Shown here in pieces: positions 33,313 through 44,546 of a stretch of DNA of 64,000 bases; the stretch's first letter is position 1, and the number at the start of each line of letters is the position of its first letter. Source of the DNA: Rhizobium sp. Lineage in GTDB: Bacteria > Pseudomonadota > Gammaproteobacteria > Xanthomonadales > Xanthomonadaceae. Both the position numbers and the translations under genes were made by a program. Below the pieces are notes generated by a model that did no database searches, was not told the DNA's origin, and saw only the letters and a program-made list of their open reading frames with translations. The stretch is from positions 1 to 64,000 of the forward strand of contig JAIBEO010000200.1 of assembly GCA_019459185.1 (NCBI GenBank), in the 5' to 3' direction.

Positions 33313-33345
33313 AAGGCCTGCGTGCAAACGCAGGCCTTTGTTTTT
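33313..33345 (+). terminator. Original tRNA-Phe terminator, now beyond island 1
   Basis: aaggcctgcgt/acgcaggcctt around gcaa, followed by tgttttt. It stands just after the right repeat as it would behind tRNA-Phe before insertion. It can also terminate the convergent YgjP-like gene. Confidence 0.75.
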
Positions 33346-33359
33346 GCGCCGCGGAAACC

Positions 33360-33857
33360 TCAGGCCCCGCCCTGCTCCCGCTGCGTCAGCCACAGCCGCA
33401 GGTCGAACTCCAGCTGGTGGTAGTCGGCGGCCATGTGGGTGCACAGCTGGTAGAAGGCCTTGTTGTGCTCGGCCTCCTTCAGGTGCGCCAGTTCGTGCAC
33501 CACGATCATCTCCAGGAATTCGGCCGGGGCGTCGCGGAACACGCTGGCGATGCGGATCTCGCGGCTGGCCTTGAGCCGCCCGCCCTGCACCCGCGACACC
33601 GCCGTGTGCGTGCCCAGCGCGTGTTTCATCACCTGCAGCTTGCCGTCGTAAGCCACCTTGGCCAGCGGCACCGACTGGCGCAGGTGCCGCTCCTTCAGTT
33701 CCTGCACGTACTCGTAGAGCTGGCGGTCGCTGCGCACCGCGTGCGCCTGCGGGTACTTTTCCGCCAGCATCGGGCCCAGGCGGCCCTGCCCCAGCAGTTC
33801 GCGCACCTTGGCCTGCAGGGGTTCGTGGTAGCCGGCGAGGTACTTCAGGGCGGTCAT
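33360..33857 (-). CDS. YgjP-like zinc metallopeptidase domain protein
   Basis: 165 residues with the zincin motif VVHELAHLKEAEHNKAFYQL (HExxH...H), preceded by a beta region (KASREIRIASVFRDAP) as in YgjP/DUF45 proteins. Substrate is unknown. It is a chromosomal gene immediately outside island 1. Confidence 0.85.
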   Translation of the reverse strand: MTALKYLAGYHEPLQAKVRELLGQGRLGPMLAEKYPQAHAVRSDRQLYEYVQELKERHLRQSVPLAKVAYDGKLQVMKHALGTHTAVSRVQGGRLKASREIRIASVFRDAPAEFLEMIVVHELAHLKEAEHNKAFYQLCTHMAADYHQLEFDLRLWLTQREQGGA

Positions 33858-33929
33858 CGGCGGCTGGGAAAGGGCGTCGGGAGCGGTCGAAGGCTATGAT
33901 GTCGCGGAATTCCCCCGTAAGACAGCACG

Positions 33930-34478
33930 ATGGCCAAGCCCAACCCCCTCCAGGAACAGCTGCTCAAGGCAGGCCTGGCCAAGAAGTCCAAGGTGGCCGA
34001 AGTGGCCCGCGAGCAGCAGAAGGCGCGGCTGGGCAAGGCGCCGTCCGACGCGGCGGAAATCCAGCGCGAGGCCGAGCGCGTGCGCCTGGAAAAGGTGGAA
34101 CGCGACCGCGCCCTGGAAGCCGAACGCCGCGCCAAGGCCCGCGCCGGCGAACTCGCCGCGCAGGCCCGCCAGATCATCCTGGACAAAAAGCTGCCGCGCA
34201 CGGGCGAGAGCGAATACCGCTTCCCCGCCGACGGCGCCATCCGCACCGTGCTGGTGGACGACGACCAGCGCAAGCGCCTGGCCGCCGGCACCGTGGTCAT
34301 CGTGCGCTCCGGCGACCGCTACGAACTGCTGCCGCGCGCCGCCGGCGAAAAGGTGCGCGAACGTGACGCCAGCCTGGTGGTGCTCGACCACGGCCAGGCC
34401 AGCGACGCCACCCCCACGAGCTCCGAGGACGACGCGTACTACGCGCAGTTCAAGGTGCCCGACGACCTCATCTGGTGA
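33930..34478 (+). CDS. DUF2058 family protein
   Basis: 182 residues. A highly charged N-terminal coiled region (KPNPLQEQLLKAGLAKKSKV, then many Arg/Glu) is typical of DUF2058/YaiL-like nucleoid-associated or polynucleotide-binding proteins. The C-terminal part YYAQFKVPDDLIW closes the family pattern. It overlaps the next ORF's possible start. Confidence 0.82.
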   Translation: MAKPNPLQEQLLKAGLAKKSKVAEVAREQQKARLGKAPSDAAEIQREAERVRLEKVERDRALEAERRAKARAGELAAQARQIILDKKLPRTGESEYRFPADGAIRTVLVDDDQRKRLAAGTVVIVRSGDRYELLPRAAGEKVRERDASLVVLDHGQASDATPTSSEDDAYYAQFKVPDDLIW

Positions 34479-34489
34479 AAGGAAAGCCC

Positions 34490-34825
34490 ATGGCCATTCC
34501 GGCGGACAAACTCGGCGAACCGCACGCCCAGCTGCGCGACGCCCAGGGCAAGCTGCTCGGCGGCATCGTGTTCAAGGACGGCCAGTGGGTGCTGGGCCTG
34601 GACGGAAAGATCGTGGGCGAATCGCACAGCGCCGCGCACGTGCTGGCCATCCTCAAGCGCGCCGCCGCGCTCGCCCGCGCCGAAGGCCGCGAAGCCACGC
34701 TGGTGTTCTCCGCCACGCTGCGCGCCGCGGCGCACCAGGAAGCCGCCGCGCAGGGTCTGGACTTCGACCAGTTCCAGGAAAGGCTGGCCGCGGAAATGAA
34801 CGCGACGGCAACGCCGGGCGCCTGA
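34490..34825 (+). CDS. Small conserved hypothetical protein
   Basis: 111 residues from MAIPADKLGEPHAQLRD. An N-terminal beta segment (GGIVFKDGQWVLGLDGKIVG) and a helical C-terminus are predicted. No family is recognised. It is downstream of the DUF2058 gene with a 12-nt gap and a GAAAGG Shine-Dalgarno. Confidence 0.6.
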   Translation: MAIPADKLGEPHAQLRDAQGKLLGGIVFKDGQWVLGLDGKIVGESHSAAHVLAILKRAAALARAEGREATLVFSATLRAAAHQEAAAQGLDFDQFQERLAAEMNATATPGA

Positions 34826-34895
34826 TCGCGCCGCGTTCACGGACCAACGCCGGGCGCGGGCGTAGCCTCGGGGCAGGTTTCCCCAGGAGTACGCC

Positions 34896-35426
34896 ATGGT
34901 CCGCACCTTCTTCCTGATTGCCGGGCTGCTGGCCACGTCCGCCGCCTCGGCGCAGGCACTCAAGGCCGTGCCCGAACTGGACTTGCAGCGCTACGCCGGC
35001 ACCTGGCACGAGATCGCCCGCCTGCCCAACCGCTTCGAAGACGCCTGCGCCGGCGACATCACCGCCACCTACACGCCGCTCGAAGACGGCCGCATCCGCG
35101 TGGTCAACGCCTGCCGCAAGGCCGACGGCAGCCGCCAGTCGGTGGAGGGCATGGCCCGCCGCAGCGGCGAACGCGCCGCCGAGCTCGAGGTGCGCTTCGC
35201 GCCGGCCTGGCTGTCCTTCCTGCCCTTCGTCTGGGCCGACTACTGGGTGATCGCCGTGGACCGCGACTACCAGTGGGCCATCGTCGGCGAACCCGACCGC
35301 GACTACCTATGGTTCCTCACCCGCGAACCCACCGTGGACGCCGCCACCTTCGAGTCGCTCAAGGCCCGCGCCCGCTCGATGGGTTACGAGCTCGACGAGC
35401 TCGTGGTGGTGAACCCGCCGCGCTGA
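34896..35426 (+). CDS. Lipocalin (Blc-like)
   Basis: 176 residues. A signal peptide (FFLIAGLLATSAASAQA) precedes the lipocalin signature GTWHEIARLPNRFE and the strand motifs WADYWVIAVDRDYQWAIVGEP. It lacks a lipobox Cys, so it is probably soluble and periplasmic rather than an outer-membrane lipoprotein as in E. coli Blc. It may bind lysophospholipids or fatty acids. Confidence 0.9.
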   Translation: MVRTFFLIAGLLATSAASAQALKAVPELDLQRYAGTWHEIARLPNRFEDACAGDITATYTPLEDGRIRVVNACRKADGSRQSVEGMARRSGERAAELEVRFAPAWLSFLPFVWADYWVIAVDRDYQWAIVGEPDRDYLWFLTREPTVDAATFESLKARARSMGYELDELVVVNPPR

Positions 35427-35499
35427 GCCTCCCCGCACGCGCCGCAAACGTACGGGCTGGTATGCTCCGGGGGTTACCCTGATTGGACCGGAGCCTGCC

Positions 35500-35964
35500 A
35501 TGCGGAAATTGAGCGTCGCCCTCTCCCTGCTGCTGCTTGCCCTGCTCGCCGGCTGCGCCGGCGGCCCGCCCAAGCGGGTCTACCCGCCGCAGGCCAGCCT
35601 GCAGGAACTGCGGGTGCAGGAAGACGGCCGCTGGCTGGCGCGCATCCGCATCCAGAACTTCAGCACCGTGCCCATGCGCTTCTCGCGCTTGCAGGCCACG
35701 CTAACGGTGGGCGGCGCGGAAGCCACCCGCTTCGACTTCGACCCGGGCCTGAGCGTGGGCCCCGGCTCCACCGAAATCATCGAGCAGGCCTTCGCGCCGG
35801 CCGCCGGCCCCAAGGCCGCCGTGGACGCCGCCCTGACCAACCGCCGCAGCGTGCGTTACGCGCTGGAAGGCCGCCTGGCCAGCTCCGACCCCGGCACCGA
35901 CGATCCCTTCGAATTCCAGAGCGCGCTCGACCCCGTCCCGGGGCTCGAGGGCGTGCTGCGCTGA
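35500..35964 (+). CDS. Putative lipoprotein with LEA14/WHy-like domain
   Basis: 154 residues with a lipobox (LLALLAGC). The single beta-sandwich-like domain has RIRIQNFSTVPMRFSRLQATLTVGG, the pattern of LEA_2/WHy proteins. It precedes an acyl-CoA dehydrogenase gene by 19 bp and may be cotranscribed. Confidence 0.72.
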   Translation: MRKLSVALSLLLLALLAGCAGGPPKRVYPPQASLQELRVQEDGRWLARIRIQNFSTVPMRFSRLQATLTVGGAEATRFDFDPGLSVGPGSTEIIEQAFAPAAGPKAAVDAALTNRRSVRYALEGRLASSDPGTDDPFEFQSALDPVPGLEGVLR

Positions 35965-35983
35965 CTTACCGAGGACACCACGC

Positions 35984-37774
35984 ATGAACCGCTACACCGC
36001 CCCCGTGCGCGACATGAAGTTCGCGCTCTACGACGTCATCGGCGCCGACAAGCTGTACGCCAAGCTCGGCATCGAACACGCCCAGCGCGACCTGCTCGAC
36101 GCCGTCATGGAAGAAGCCGCGCGCTTCAACGAAACCGTGCTGGCCCCGCTCAACGCGGTCGGCGACGAACACGGCTGCGGCTTCGACAAGGCCACCGGCG
36201 CGGTCACCACGCCGCCGGGCTACAAGGAGGCCTACGCCCAGTACGTGGAAGGCGGCTGGAGCGCACTCACCGCGCCCGAGGCCCTGGGTGGCCAGGACCT
36301 GCCCGAAAGCTTCGGCGCGGCGCTCAAGGAAATGATCGACGCCGCCTGCCTGAGCTGGGGCAACTACCCGCTGCTTTCGCACGGCGCCACCGAAGCGCTT
36401 AAGCACCACGGCGAGGACTGGCAGAAGGAAGTCTTCCTCAAGCCCATCATCAGCGGCCAGTGGACCGGCACCATGTGCCTGACCGAGCCGCACTGCGGTT
36501 CCGACCTGGGCCTGCTCAAGACGAAGGCCGAACCGCAGGCCGATGGCAGCTATGCCGTCACCGGCACCAAGATCTTCATCACCGGCGGCGACCACGACTT
36601 CACCGACAACATCGTGCACCTGGTGCTGGCGCGCCTGCCGGACGCCCCGGCGGGCACCAAGGGCATCTCGCTGTTCATCGTGCCCAAGCTGCGCACCGCG
36701 CGCGACGGCAGCACGGGCGAACGCAACGCGGTGCGCTGCGGCTCCATCGAACACAAGATGGGCATCCACGGCTCGGCCACCTGCGTGATGAACTTCGACG
36801 GCGCCCAGGGTTACCTGATCGGCCAGCCGAACAAGGGCCTCAATGCGATGTTCACCATGATGAACACCGCGCGCCTGGCCGTGGGCCTGCAGGGCCTGGC
36901 CCTGATCGACCGCAGCTACCAGAACGCGCTGGCCTACTCGCGCGACCGCCTGCAGGGCCGTTCGCTGTCGGGCGCGAAGAACCCGGACAAGCCGGCCGAC
37001 CCGCTCATCGTGCACCCGGACATCCGGCGCATGCTGCTCACCTGCAAGTCGCTGGCCGAGGGCGGGCGCATGCTGGCCCTGCACGCCGCCACGCTGGTGG
37101 ACGTGCTCGAACGTTCGAAGGACGAGGCCGAGCGCAAGGACGCCGACACCCTGCTCGGTTTCCTCACCCCGATCGTCAAGGGCATGCTGACCGAGTGGGG
37201 CAACGAGTGCGCCTACCACGCGCTGCAGTGCTTCGGTGGCCACGGCTACGTGCGTGAATGGGGCATGGAACAGCTCGCGCGCGATGCCCGCATCACCACC
37301 ATCTACGAAGGCACCACCGGCATCCAGGCGCTCGACCTGCTGGGCCGAAAGACCATGCAGCTGCAGGGCGCCGGCCTGCAGATGTTCCTGAAGATGATCC
37401 AGGAATTCTGCACCGAACACGCCAAGGACGCCTCGCTCACCGAGTTCGTGCTGCCGCTGGCCGAAGTGGCCAAGCAGTGGGGCGAGCTGACCATGGAGGT
37501 GGGCAGGAAGGCCATGGCCAACGCCGACGAAGTGGGCGCGGCCTCGGTGGACTACCTGTTCTATTCGGGCTACGTGGCCCTGGCCTTCTGGTGGGCCAAG
37601 GCCGTGGCGGTGGCGGAAGCCGGCGAGCACCCGGCCGGCTTCAAGTCGGCCAAGCGCGAAACCGCCCGCTTCTACTTCGCCCGCATCCTGCCGCGCACCC
37701 AGGCCCATGCGGCCGCGATGCGCAGCGGCGCCGGCAACCTGCTGGGCCTGGACGCGGCGCTGTTCGACAGCTGA
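35984..37774 (+). CDS. Acyl-CoA dehydrogenase (long C-terminal type)
   Basis: 596 residues of the DmdC/FadE-like class with an extended C-terminus. It has TGTMCLTEPHCGSDLG (FAD/substrate), KIFITGG, RLAVGLQGLAL, the CFGGHGYVREWGMEQL segment and the catalytic Glu region TIYEGTTGIQALDLLGRK. It catalyses alpha-beta oxidation of an acyl-CoA; chain length is unknown. It is preceded by a lipoprotein gene and converges with a GGDEF gene. Confidence 0.93.
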   Translation: MNRYTAPVRDMKFALYDVIGADKLYAKLGIEHAQRDLLDAVMEEAARFNETVLAPLNAVGDEHGCGFDKATGAVTTPPGYKEAYAQYVEGGWSALTAPEALGGQDLPESFGAALKEMIDAACLSWGNYPLLSHGATEALKHHGEDWQKEVFLKPIISGQWTGTMCLTEPHCGSDLGLLKTKAEPQADGSYAVTGTKIFITGGDHDFTDNIVHLVLARLPDAPAGTKGISLFIVPKLRTARDGSTGERNAVRCGSIEHKMGIHGSATCVMNFDGAQGYLIGQPNKGLNAMFTMMNTARLAVGLQGLALIDRSYQNALAYSRDRLQGRSLSGAKNPDKPADPLIVHPDIRRMLLTCKSLAEGGRMLALHAATLVDVLERSKDEAERKDADTLLGFLTPIVKGMLTEWGNECAYHALQCFGGHGYVREWGMEQLARDARITTIYEGTTGIQALDLLGRKTMQLQGAGLQMFLKMIQEFCTEHAKDASLTEFVLPLAEVAKQWGELTMEVGRKAMANADEVGAASVDYLFYSGYVALAFWWAKAVAVAEAGEHPAGFKSAKRETARFYFARILPRTQAHAAAMRSGAGNLLGLDAALFDS

Positions 37775-37799
37775 CCGCGCTCCGGCCGCGGAGCAGGCC

Positions 37800-39215
37800 T
37801 CAGGAGGCGAGCCGTCGCGCCCGCTTCTGCGCGTACATGGCCTGGTCCGCGGCTTGCAGCAGCTGCGACAGGGAAGCCGGGGTTCCGGCTGCCGTCGCGG
37901 TGCCGAAACTCGCGGACACCTGGCGGCCCAGGGACGCTACCGGAGCCGCCTGCAGCCGGTTCTGGATGGCCTGGACGATGTCGCCCGCCTTCGCTTCGTC
38001 CGACGCGGGCAGGAAGATGGCGAACTCGTCGCCGCTGAGGCGACCGATGAAGTCCGCGCGACCCAGGCAGGCCTTGCAGCGCTGCACCAGCTCGCGCAGC
38101 GCGATGTCGCCACCGGCGTGGCCGTGGGTGTCGTTGAGTTCCTTGAGGCCGTCGACGTCGAGCATGACGATCGACGCCGGCCGGCCCTGCGCCAGGCCGG
38201 TGGCCAGTTCCATGCCCGCCCGGTCCTCGAAGCAGGTGCGGCTGAGCGCGCCCGTCAGGCCGTCATGGCTGACCTGGTCGCGGAGCCGCTGGTTTGCCGC
38301 GTAAAGCGCCGGCACCGCCAGGCCGAGGTAGGAGTTGGCGGCCAGGCTGATCGCGGCGAACTGCAGTATCAGCGCGTCATCGCCGACGTCGACGGTTGCC
38401 GCCGCGCCCACCGTCAGCAGGCTGAAACCCAGGAGCCCCAACTGGGCACTCGCCAGGTTTTCGGTGTGCACCACCCACAGCTGCAGCACCACCGGCAGCA
38501 CCAGCATCACCAGCAAGGCGCGGCTGTTGGAGAATTCCAGGTAGCCGACCAGGATGGCCAGGGTGGCCGCGAACAGCAGTCCGAGTTTGCCGGCGGCGGA
38601 TTTGCGCAGGCGCCACCGGCCCCACTCGAACGCGGGAAAGCGCCGTACGTCACCGGTGCCGCCCATGCACCGGATCACCAGGGCGAGCACGGGCGCCAGG
38701 GTCACCAGGGCAGCGTAGTCGCCGATCCACCAGGCCGAAGCCAGCTCGAACATGTCAGGGGCTTCGAGCAGGTCGGTCTGGTGCAGCCCCAGCGCGCCCA
38801 ACACCGCGGCCAGCAGTGCGCCCAGCGCGCCGAGCAGGAGGAACTGCGAGACCGCGCGCAGGGTCAGTTCCGTCGGTGCCGACGGGGCCAGGCGCCGCAG
38901 CATCATCGCCGGCAGGGCGTAGGCCCCGGTGTGGATCAGCGCGAACACCAGGCTCGACGATGCCAGTACGCCCAGGCGCAGGTGCTCCTGGTTGGCCGCT
39001 TCGGTCAGGTAGGTACCGAGGACGCAGGCGAGGAAAACCGCCGGCGCCGCCCGCCAGCCCACGCAGTACAGCCCGGCGAAGGTAACCGCCGCCGGCGGGA
39101 ACCACAGGCTGGCATGTGGCGCGTGCTCGAGCGCGGCGGCCAGCAGGAAGCTGCCCAGCCAGAGCAGCAGCAACAACGGGTGCAGCAACCACGACCGCCA
39201 CGAACCCGTTTGCAT
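37800..39215 (-). CDS. MASE1-type membrane diguanylate cyclase (GGDEF)
   Basis: 471 residues. About eight N-terminal membrane helices with SLWFPPAAVTFAGLYCVGWR and AACVLGTYLTE-like features resemble MASE1. The cytoplasmic GGDEF domain carries MLDVDGLKELNDTHGHAGGD and the active-site variant RLSGDEFAIFLP (SGDEF), which remains compatible with cyclase activity. No I-site RxxD is evident just upstream. It should make cyclic di-GMP in response to a membrane signal. Confidence 0.87.
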   Translation of the reverse strand: MQTGSWRSWLLHPLLLLLWLGSFLLAAALEHAPHASLWFPPAAVTFAGLYCVGWRAAPAVFLACVLGTYLTEAANQEHLRLGVLASSSLVFALIHTGAYALPAMMLRRLAPSAPTELTLRAVSQFLLLGALGALLAAVLGALGLHQTDLLEAPDMFELASAWWIGDYAALVTLAPVLALVIRCMGGTGDVRRFPAFEWGRWRLRKSAAGKLGLLFAATLAILVGYLEFSNSRALLVMLVLPVVLQLWVVHTENLASAQLGLLGFSLLTVGAAATVDVGDDALILQFAAISLAANSYLGLAVPALYAANQRLRDQVSHDGLTGALSRTCFEDRAGMELATGLAQGRPASIVMLDVDGLKELNDTHGHAGGDIALRELVQRCKACLGRADFIGRLSGDEFAIFLPASDEAKAGDIVQAIQNRLQAAPVASLGRQVSASFGTATAAGTPASLSQLLQAADQAMYAQKRARRLAS

Positions 39216-39270
39216 CGACGCTCCCCCTGCTCGTCGCCACGACCGCCTGCGCGCATCCTAGCGTGCCGGA

Positions 39271-39297
39271 AAGCAAAAACCCGCCTTTCGGCGGGTT
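39271..39297 (-). terminator. Terminator after tRNA-Pro
   Basis: aacccgcc/ggcgggtt with a 4-nt loop is followed by TTTTTGC on the minus strand. It lies downstream of the minus-strand tRNA-Pro. Confidence 0.75.
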
Positions 39298-39340
39298 CGC
39301 TTTCGACGGCCCGGGGGTGGCGGGCGGCCTTGCCACGAAT

Positions 39341-39417
39341 TGGTCGGGACGGTGAGATTCGAACTCACGACCCCTAGCACCCCATGCTAGTGCGCTACCA
39401 GGCTGCGCTACGCCCCG
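39341..39417 (-). tRNA. tRNA-Pro (GGG)
   Basis: 77 nt with encoded CCA on the minus strand. Anticodon loop atggggt gives GGG. CGGGGCG pairs with the acceptor end. It follows the merR-like gene, the usual Xanthomonadaceae order. Confidence 0.96.
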
Positions 39418-39447
39418 ATTCGTGTCCCGGCCGGAGCCGGGCTGCCG

Positions 39448-39453
39448 ATTATA
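39448..39453 (-). promoter_or_regulatory. Candidate -10 box of tRNA-Pro
   Basis: A consensus TATAAT on the minus strand lies about 31 nt before the mature 5' end. The -35 region is not convincing. Confidence 0.45.
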
Positions 39454-39473
39454 CGCAAGCCGGGAGGCTTGTG

Positions 39474-39490
39474 TGTAGGAGCGGCTTCAG
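39474..39490. repeat. REP half-sequence at the merR stop
   Basis: tgtaggagcggcttcag, one REP arm. Read on the minus strand its TGA is the stop codon of the MerR-family gene. Confidence 0.65.
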
Positions 39491-39843
39491 CGGCGGAGCA
39501 ACTGGAGGACTTCTTCCAGCTCCATGCGCACCTGCTTGACGATCTGCGCGGACATGCTGGTCTCGACCCGGCCGGCCTCGCCTTCCAGGCGCTGGCGCGC
39601 GCCGGAGATGGTGTAGCCCTGTTCGTACAGCAGGCCGCGGATCTGGCGGATCATCAGCACGTCGTGGCGCTGGTAGTAGCGGCGGTTGCCGCGCCGCTTC
39701 ACCGGCTTGAGGCTGGTGAATTCGGTTTCCCAGTAGCGCAGCACGTGCGGCTTGACGTCGCAAAGCTCGCTTACTTCACCGATGGTGAAGTAGCGCTTGG
39801 CCGGGATCGGCGGGAGTTCCCGGTTACTGCCTGGATCCAGCAT
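39487..39843 (-). CDS. MerR-family transcriptional regulator
   Basis: 118 residues. The winged [25 protein letters not shown] and the following helices match MerR proteins, but the short C-terminal coiled coil lacks metal-binding cysteines. It is always next to ihfA in this group; the target is unknown. Its start lies inside the 3' end of ihfA (20-bp overlap) and its stop in a REP arm. Confidence 0.9.
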   Translation of the reverse strand: MLDPGSNRELPPIPAKRYFTIGEVSELCDVKPHVLRYWETEFTSLKPVKRRGNRRYYQRHDVLMIRQIRGLLYEQGYTISGARQRLEGEAGRVETSMSAQIVKQVRMELEEVLQLLRR

Positions 39844-40123
39844 AGGCTTCCACTCGCTCCTTCAGCTTCTGTCCCGGACGGAAGGTCACCACGGTGCGGG
39901 CGGAGATGGGAATCTCCTCTCCGGTCTTGGGGTTCCGGCCCGGACGCTGGTTCTTCTGGCGCAGGTCGAAGTTGCCGAAGCCCGACAGCTTGACCTGCTG
40001 CCCACGCTCCAGCGCCTCCCGCAGCACATCGAAGAAGGAGTCCACGAATTCCTTGGCCTCGCGCTTGTTCAAGCCAACTTCCTCGAACAGGCGCTCGGCC
40101 ATTTCGGCCTTGGTCAGTGCCAT
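39824..40123 (-). CDS. ihfA: Integration host factor subunit alpha
   Basis: 99 residues. IHF/HU fold with [28 protein letters not shown] and the DNA-bending arm [21 protein letters not shown]. It bends DNA at specific sites with IhfB. Downstream of pheT as in other gammaproteobacteria. Confidence 0.97.
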   Translation of the reverse strand: MALTKAEMAERLFEEVGLNKREAKEFVDSFFDVLREALERGQQVKLSGFGNFDLRQKNQRPGRNPKTGEEIPISARTVVTFRPGQKLKERVEAYAGSRQ

Positions 40124-40157
40124 AACATCCCCTGTAACCCGCCGTTGCCGGCGGCCA

Positions 40158-42527
40158 TCATGACCGCAACCGCGCGCCGCAGTCCCTGGCCAGCGCCTCG
40201 AGGGCGGTGGCGACGGCCTGGTCGGCGTCGCGGTCAGTTAGGGTGCGTGAAACGTCCTGCAGAATCAAGCCCATAGCCAGACTCTTTGAGCCGCTCTCTA
40301 GGCCCGGCCCGACGTAGCGGTCGAACAGCACAACCTCGCGCAGCAGGCCGCCCAGGGCCGCCTGCAGGCTGGTTTCCAGGGCCGTCCAGGGGGTGGTTTC
40401 CGGGACGACGAGCGCGATATCGCGGCGGACGGACGGGAAACGGGACAATTCGCCGGCCCGGGGCACGTCGCGGGCGGCCAGCGGTGCCAGGTCGAGTTCG
40501 AAACCCACCACCTCGCCGTCCAGGTCCAGCGCCTTGGCCAGGCGCGGATGCAGGTGGCCGACCCAGCCGATGCGCTGGCCGTCGCGCCAGACCGAGGCGC
40601 TGCGGCCGGGGTGGCCCCAGGGGCTGTCGTCCGGGCGGAATTCGGCGCGGGCACCGGCCAGGGCCAGCAGGGCCTCGACCTCGGCCTTGAGGTCGTAGAA
40701 GTCCACGTCGCGGTCGTCCAGCGCCCACTGCTCGGCCGACTGCGGGCCGCAGGCCACCGCGGCGATGCGCGGGGTTTCGCGCGGCGCGCCTTCGGCCAGG
40801 TGGAACACCTTGCCCAGCTCGAACAGGCGCACGCGCGGCTGCTGGCGCGCGCGGTTGCGGCCCAGCGCCGACACCAGGCCCGGCAGCAGCGCGGTGCGCA
40901 TCACGCCAAGTTCGGCGGTGAGCGGATTGGCCAGGGCCACGGCGCTGTCGGACAGCTGCCAGGCCTCGAGCGTGGCGGCATCGAGGAAGGCGTAGTTGAT
41001 GGCTTCGAGGAAATCGCGGCCGGTCAGCTGGCGGCGCAGCACGGCATCGGCCACGCGGGTTTCGCTGGGCGCCACCAGGCGAACCTCGCCGGTGGGCGTG
41101 GTGGTCGGGATGGTTTCGTAGCCGTGGATGCGGGCGATTTCCTCGACCAGGTCCTCTTCGATGGCGATGTCGAAGCGGCGGCTGGGCGGCAACACCGACC
41201 AACCGTCGGCATTGGCGGTGACCTGCATGCCCAGCGCGCGCAGGATGCGTTCGACCCCGGCGTCGGCCACGGCCAGGCCCAGCACGCGCTTGAGGCGGGC
41301 GCGGCGCAGGACCACGGCCTTCGGCTGCGGCAGGAATTCCGGCTGCACGGCCTCGGTGATGGCACCGGCCTGGCCGCCCATGATTTCCAGCACCAGCGCG
41401 GTGGCGCGCTCGAGCGCCAGGCGCGGCAGCTGCGGGTCGACGCCGCGCTCGAAGCGGTGCGAGGCGTCGGTGTGCAGTCCCAGCCGGCGGGAGCGGCCGA
41501 TGATGGCGTCGGGCGCGAAGTGCGCGCTTTCCAGGAACACGCGGGTGGTGGCGTCGGTGACGCGGGTGTCGAAGCCGCCCATCACGCCGGCCAGCGCCAC
41601 CGGGCGGTCGCCGTCGGTGATGGCCAGGAAACCGTCGTCCAGTGCGACCTCGCGCTCGTCGAGCAGCTTGAGGGTTTCGCCGGCGCGGGCGCGGCGCACG
41701 CCGACCGGGCCGGCCAGCGTGGCGGCGTCGAAGGCGTGCATCGGCTGGCCCAGCTCGAGCATCACGTAGTTGGTGATGTCCACCAGCGGGCTGATCGGGC
41801 GCAGGCCGGCGCGCTTGAGGCGCTCGGTCATCCACAGCGGCGAGGCCGCCTTGGCATCCACGCCTTCGATGACGCGGCCGCAGTAACGCGGGCAGTCGGC
41901 GCCGGCGCCCAGCGCCACCTCGAACAAGGCCTGGCTGGTGATGGCAGCTTCGGGGATGGGCATCGGACTGACCTGGGCGCCCATCGCGGCGGCCACGTCG
42001 AAGGCGATGCCGCGCACGCTGAAGCAGTCGGCGCGATTGGGCGTGAGCTTGAGTTCGAAGCTGGCGTCGGGCAGGCCCAGGAACGCGGCGATCGGCTCGC
42101 CGACCGGCGCGTTCGCCGGCAGCTCGAGCAGGCCGGAGGCATCGGCGTCGATGCCCAGCTCCTTCGCGGAACACAGCATGCCCTGCGAATCCACGCCGCG
42201 CAGCTTTGCGGCGCCGATGGCGATGCCGCCCGGCAGCTTCGCGCCGACGGTGGCCAGCGGCGCTTTCAGGCCCGGGCGGGCGTTCGGCGCGCCGCAGACG
42301 ATCTGCACGGTGCCGGCGCCGGTGGCGACCTGGCAGACCTGCAGGCGGTCGGCCTCGGGGTGCCGTTCGCAGGAAAGGATCTCGGCCACGAGCACGCCGT
42401 CCAGGCCCTCGCCCAGCACCTGCAGCTCCTCGACCTCGAGGCCGATGGCGGTGAGGCGCGCGGACAGCTCCTCGCGCGGCGCGGCCGTGGCGACGTGCTC
42501 CCTGAGCCAGCTTTCCGGGAATTTCAT
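40158..42527 (-). CDS. pheT: Phenylalanyl-tRNA synthetase beta subunit
   Basis: 789 residues. N-terminal tRNA-binding EMAP-like domain ([19 protein letters not shown]), B3/B4 editing region, B5 domains, the class II-like core and a C-terminal FDX-ACB anticodon-binding domain ([16 protein letters not shown]). With PheS it forms the alpha2-beta2 enzyme. Separated from pheS by a 114-bp spacer containing a full REP element, unusual inside a two-subunit operon. Confidence 0.97.
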   Translation of the reverse strand: MKFPESWLREHVATAAPREELSARLTAIGLEVEELQVLGEGLDGVLVAEILSCERHPEADRLQVCQVATGAGTVQIVCGAPNARPGLKAPLATVGAKLPGGIAIGAAKLRGVDSQGMLCSAKELGIDADASGLLELPANAPVGEPIAAFLGLPDASFELKLTPNRADCFSVRGIAFDVAAAMGAQVSPMPIPEAAITSQALFEVALGAGADCPRYCGRVIEGVDAKAASPLWMTERLKRAGLRPISPLVDITNYVMLELGQPMHAFDAATLAGPVGVRRARAGETLKLLDEREVALDDGFLAITDGDRPVALAGVMGGFDTRVTDATTRVFLESAHFAPDAIIGRSRRLGLHTDASHRFERGVDPQLPRLALERATALVLEIMGGQAGAITEAVQPEFLPQPKAVVLRRARLKRVLGLAVADAGVERILRALGMQVTANADGWSVLPPSRRFDIAIEEDLVEEIARIHGYETIPTTTPTGEVRLVAPSETRVADAVLRRQLTGRDFLEAINYAFLDAATLEAWQLSDSAVALANPLTAELGVMRTALLPGLVSALGRNRARQQPRVRLFELGKVFHLAEGAPRETPRIAAVACGPQSAEQWALDDRDVDFYDLKAEVEALLALAGARAEFRPDDSPWGHPGRSASVWRDGQRIGWVGHLHPRLAKALDLDGEVVGFELDLAPLAARDVPRAGELSRFPSVRRDIALVVPETTPWTALETSLQAALGGLLREVVLFDRYVGPGLESGSKSLAMGLILQDVSRTLTDRDADQAVATALEALARDCGARLRS

Positions 42528-42560
42528 GTCTGTCTCTCTTCTGTATTCTGTCTTTTGCCC

Positions 42561-42634
42561 CCTGTAGGAGCGACTTCAGTCGCAACACTTTCTTCGCCTT
42601 CGGCGAAGGTCGCGACTGAAGTCGCTCCTACAGG
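42561..42634. repeat. Full REP/BIME-like element between pheS and pheT
   Basis: A perfect 23-bp inverted repeat, beginning cctgtaggagcgacttcag and ending with its complement, surrounds a 28-nt centre that itself contains ttcgcc/ggcgaa. This is the REP type common in Xanthomonadales and Pseudomonas. In mRNA it would form a long hairpin between the two subunit genes. Confidence 0.85.
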
Positions 42635-42641
42635 AGGGGCT

Positions 42642-44100
<1,459 letters not shown>

Positions 44101-44112
44101 TTCTTATTCTCC

Positions 44113-44316
44113 TCAGAGGTACGGCAGCATGCGGTCCAGACGGCCCGCGTCCTCGGCACGAACGTGGTTCGTCTGCCGGAGGTTGCGCTTCCGCTTGGTC
44201 GCCTTCTTGGTGAGGATGTGGCTACGGTTCGCGTGGCCAGCCTTGTACTTGCCGGAAGCGGTCTTCCGGAAGCGCTTGGCCGCCGCCCGATTGGTCTTGA
44301 TCTTGATCTTGGCCAT
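44113..44316 (-). CDS. rpmI: 50S ribosomal protein L35
   Basis: 67 residues, with [16 protein letters not shown] and a Lys/Arg-rich body ([12 protein letters not shown]) typical of L35. First gene after the infC-rpmI leader region. Confidence 0.97.
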   Translation of the reverse strand: MAKIKIKTNRAAAKRFRKTASGKYKAGHANRSHILTKKATKRKRNLRQTNHVRAEDAGRLDRMLPYL

Positions 44317-44400
44317 GGGAGTCCCTTTGGGATTTATTGGTTACTGGCCTGGGCGGTGGCGGGTGCCACGCTTTCCTTCCTGCCCGTGCCGGCTTGTAAG

Positions 44401-44426
44401 CCATTGATTCCCAAGGGAACCAATGG
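44401..44426 (-). promoter_or_regulatory. Hairpin in the rpmI-rplT leader
   Basis: The 230-nt infC-rpmI spacer contains a strong stem (ccattg, bulge, ttccc / gggaa, bulge, caatgg). It is a candidate part of the leader RNA bound by L20 for autogenous control, inferred from position. Downstream elements were not resolved. Confidence 0.4.
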
Positions 44427-44530
44427 CAGGTCCATGACGACTTCGCCCGATGTTCCGGGCCCGGATGCCGCACCGGGAGCCCGCCGGAAAGCCGGCGAGC
44501 CGCGAATTATGCAACAAAACCAAGGCGTTG

Positions 44531-44538
44531 TGTAGGAG
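44531..44538. repeat. Possible REP fragment near infC stop
   Basis: tgtaggag, the start of a REP arm, lies 9 nt outside the infC stop. Too short to be certain. Confidence 0.3.
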
Positions 44539-44546
44539 ACGCCCGG

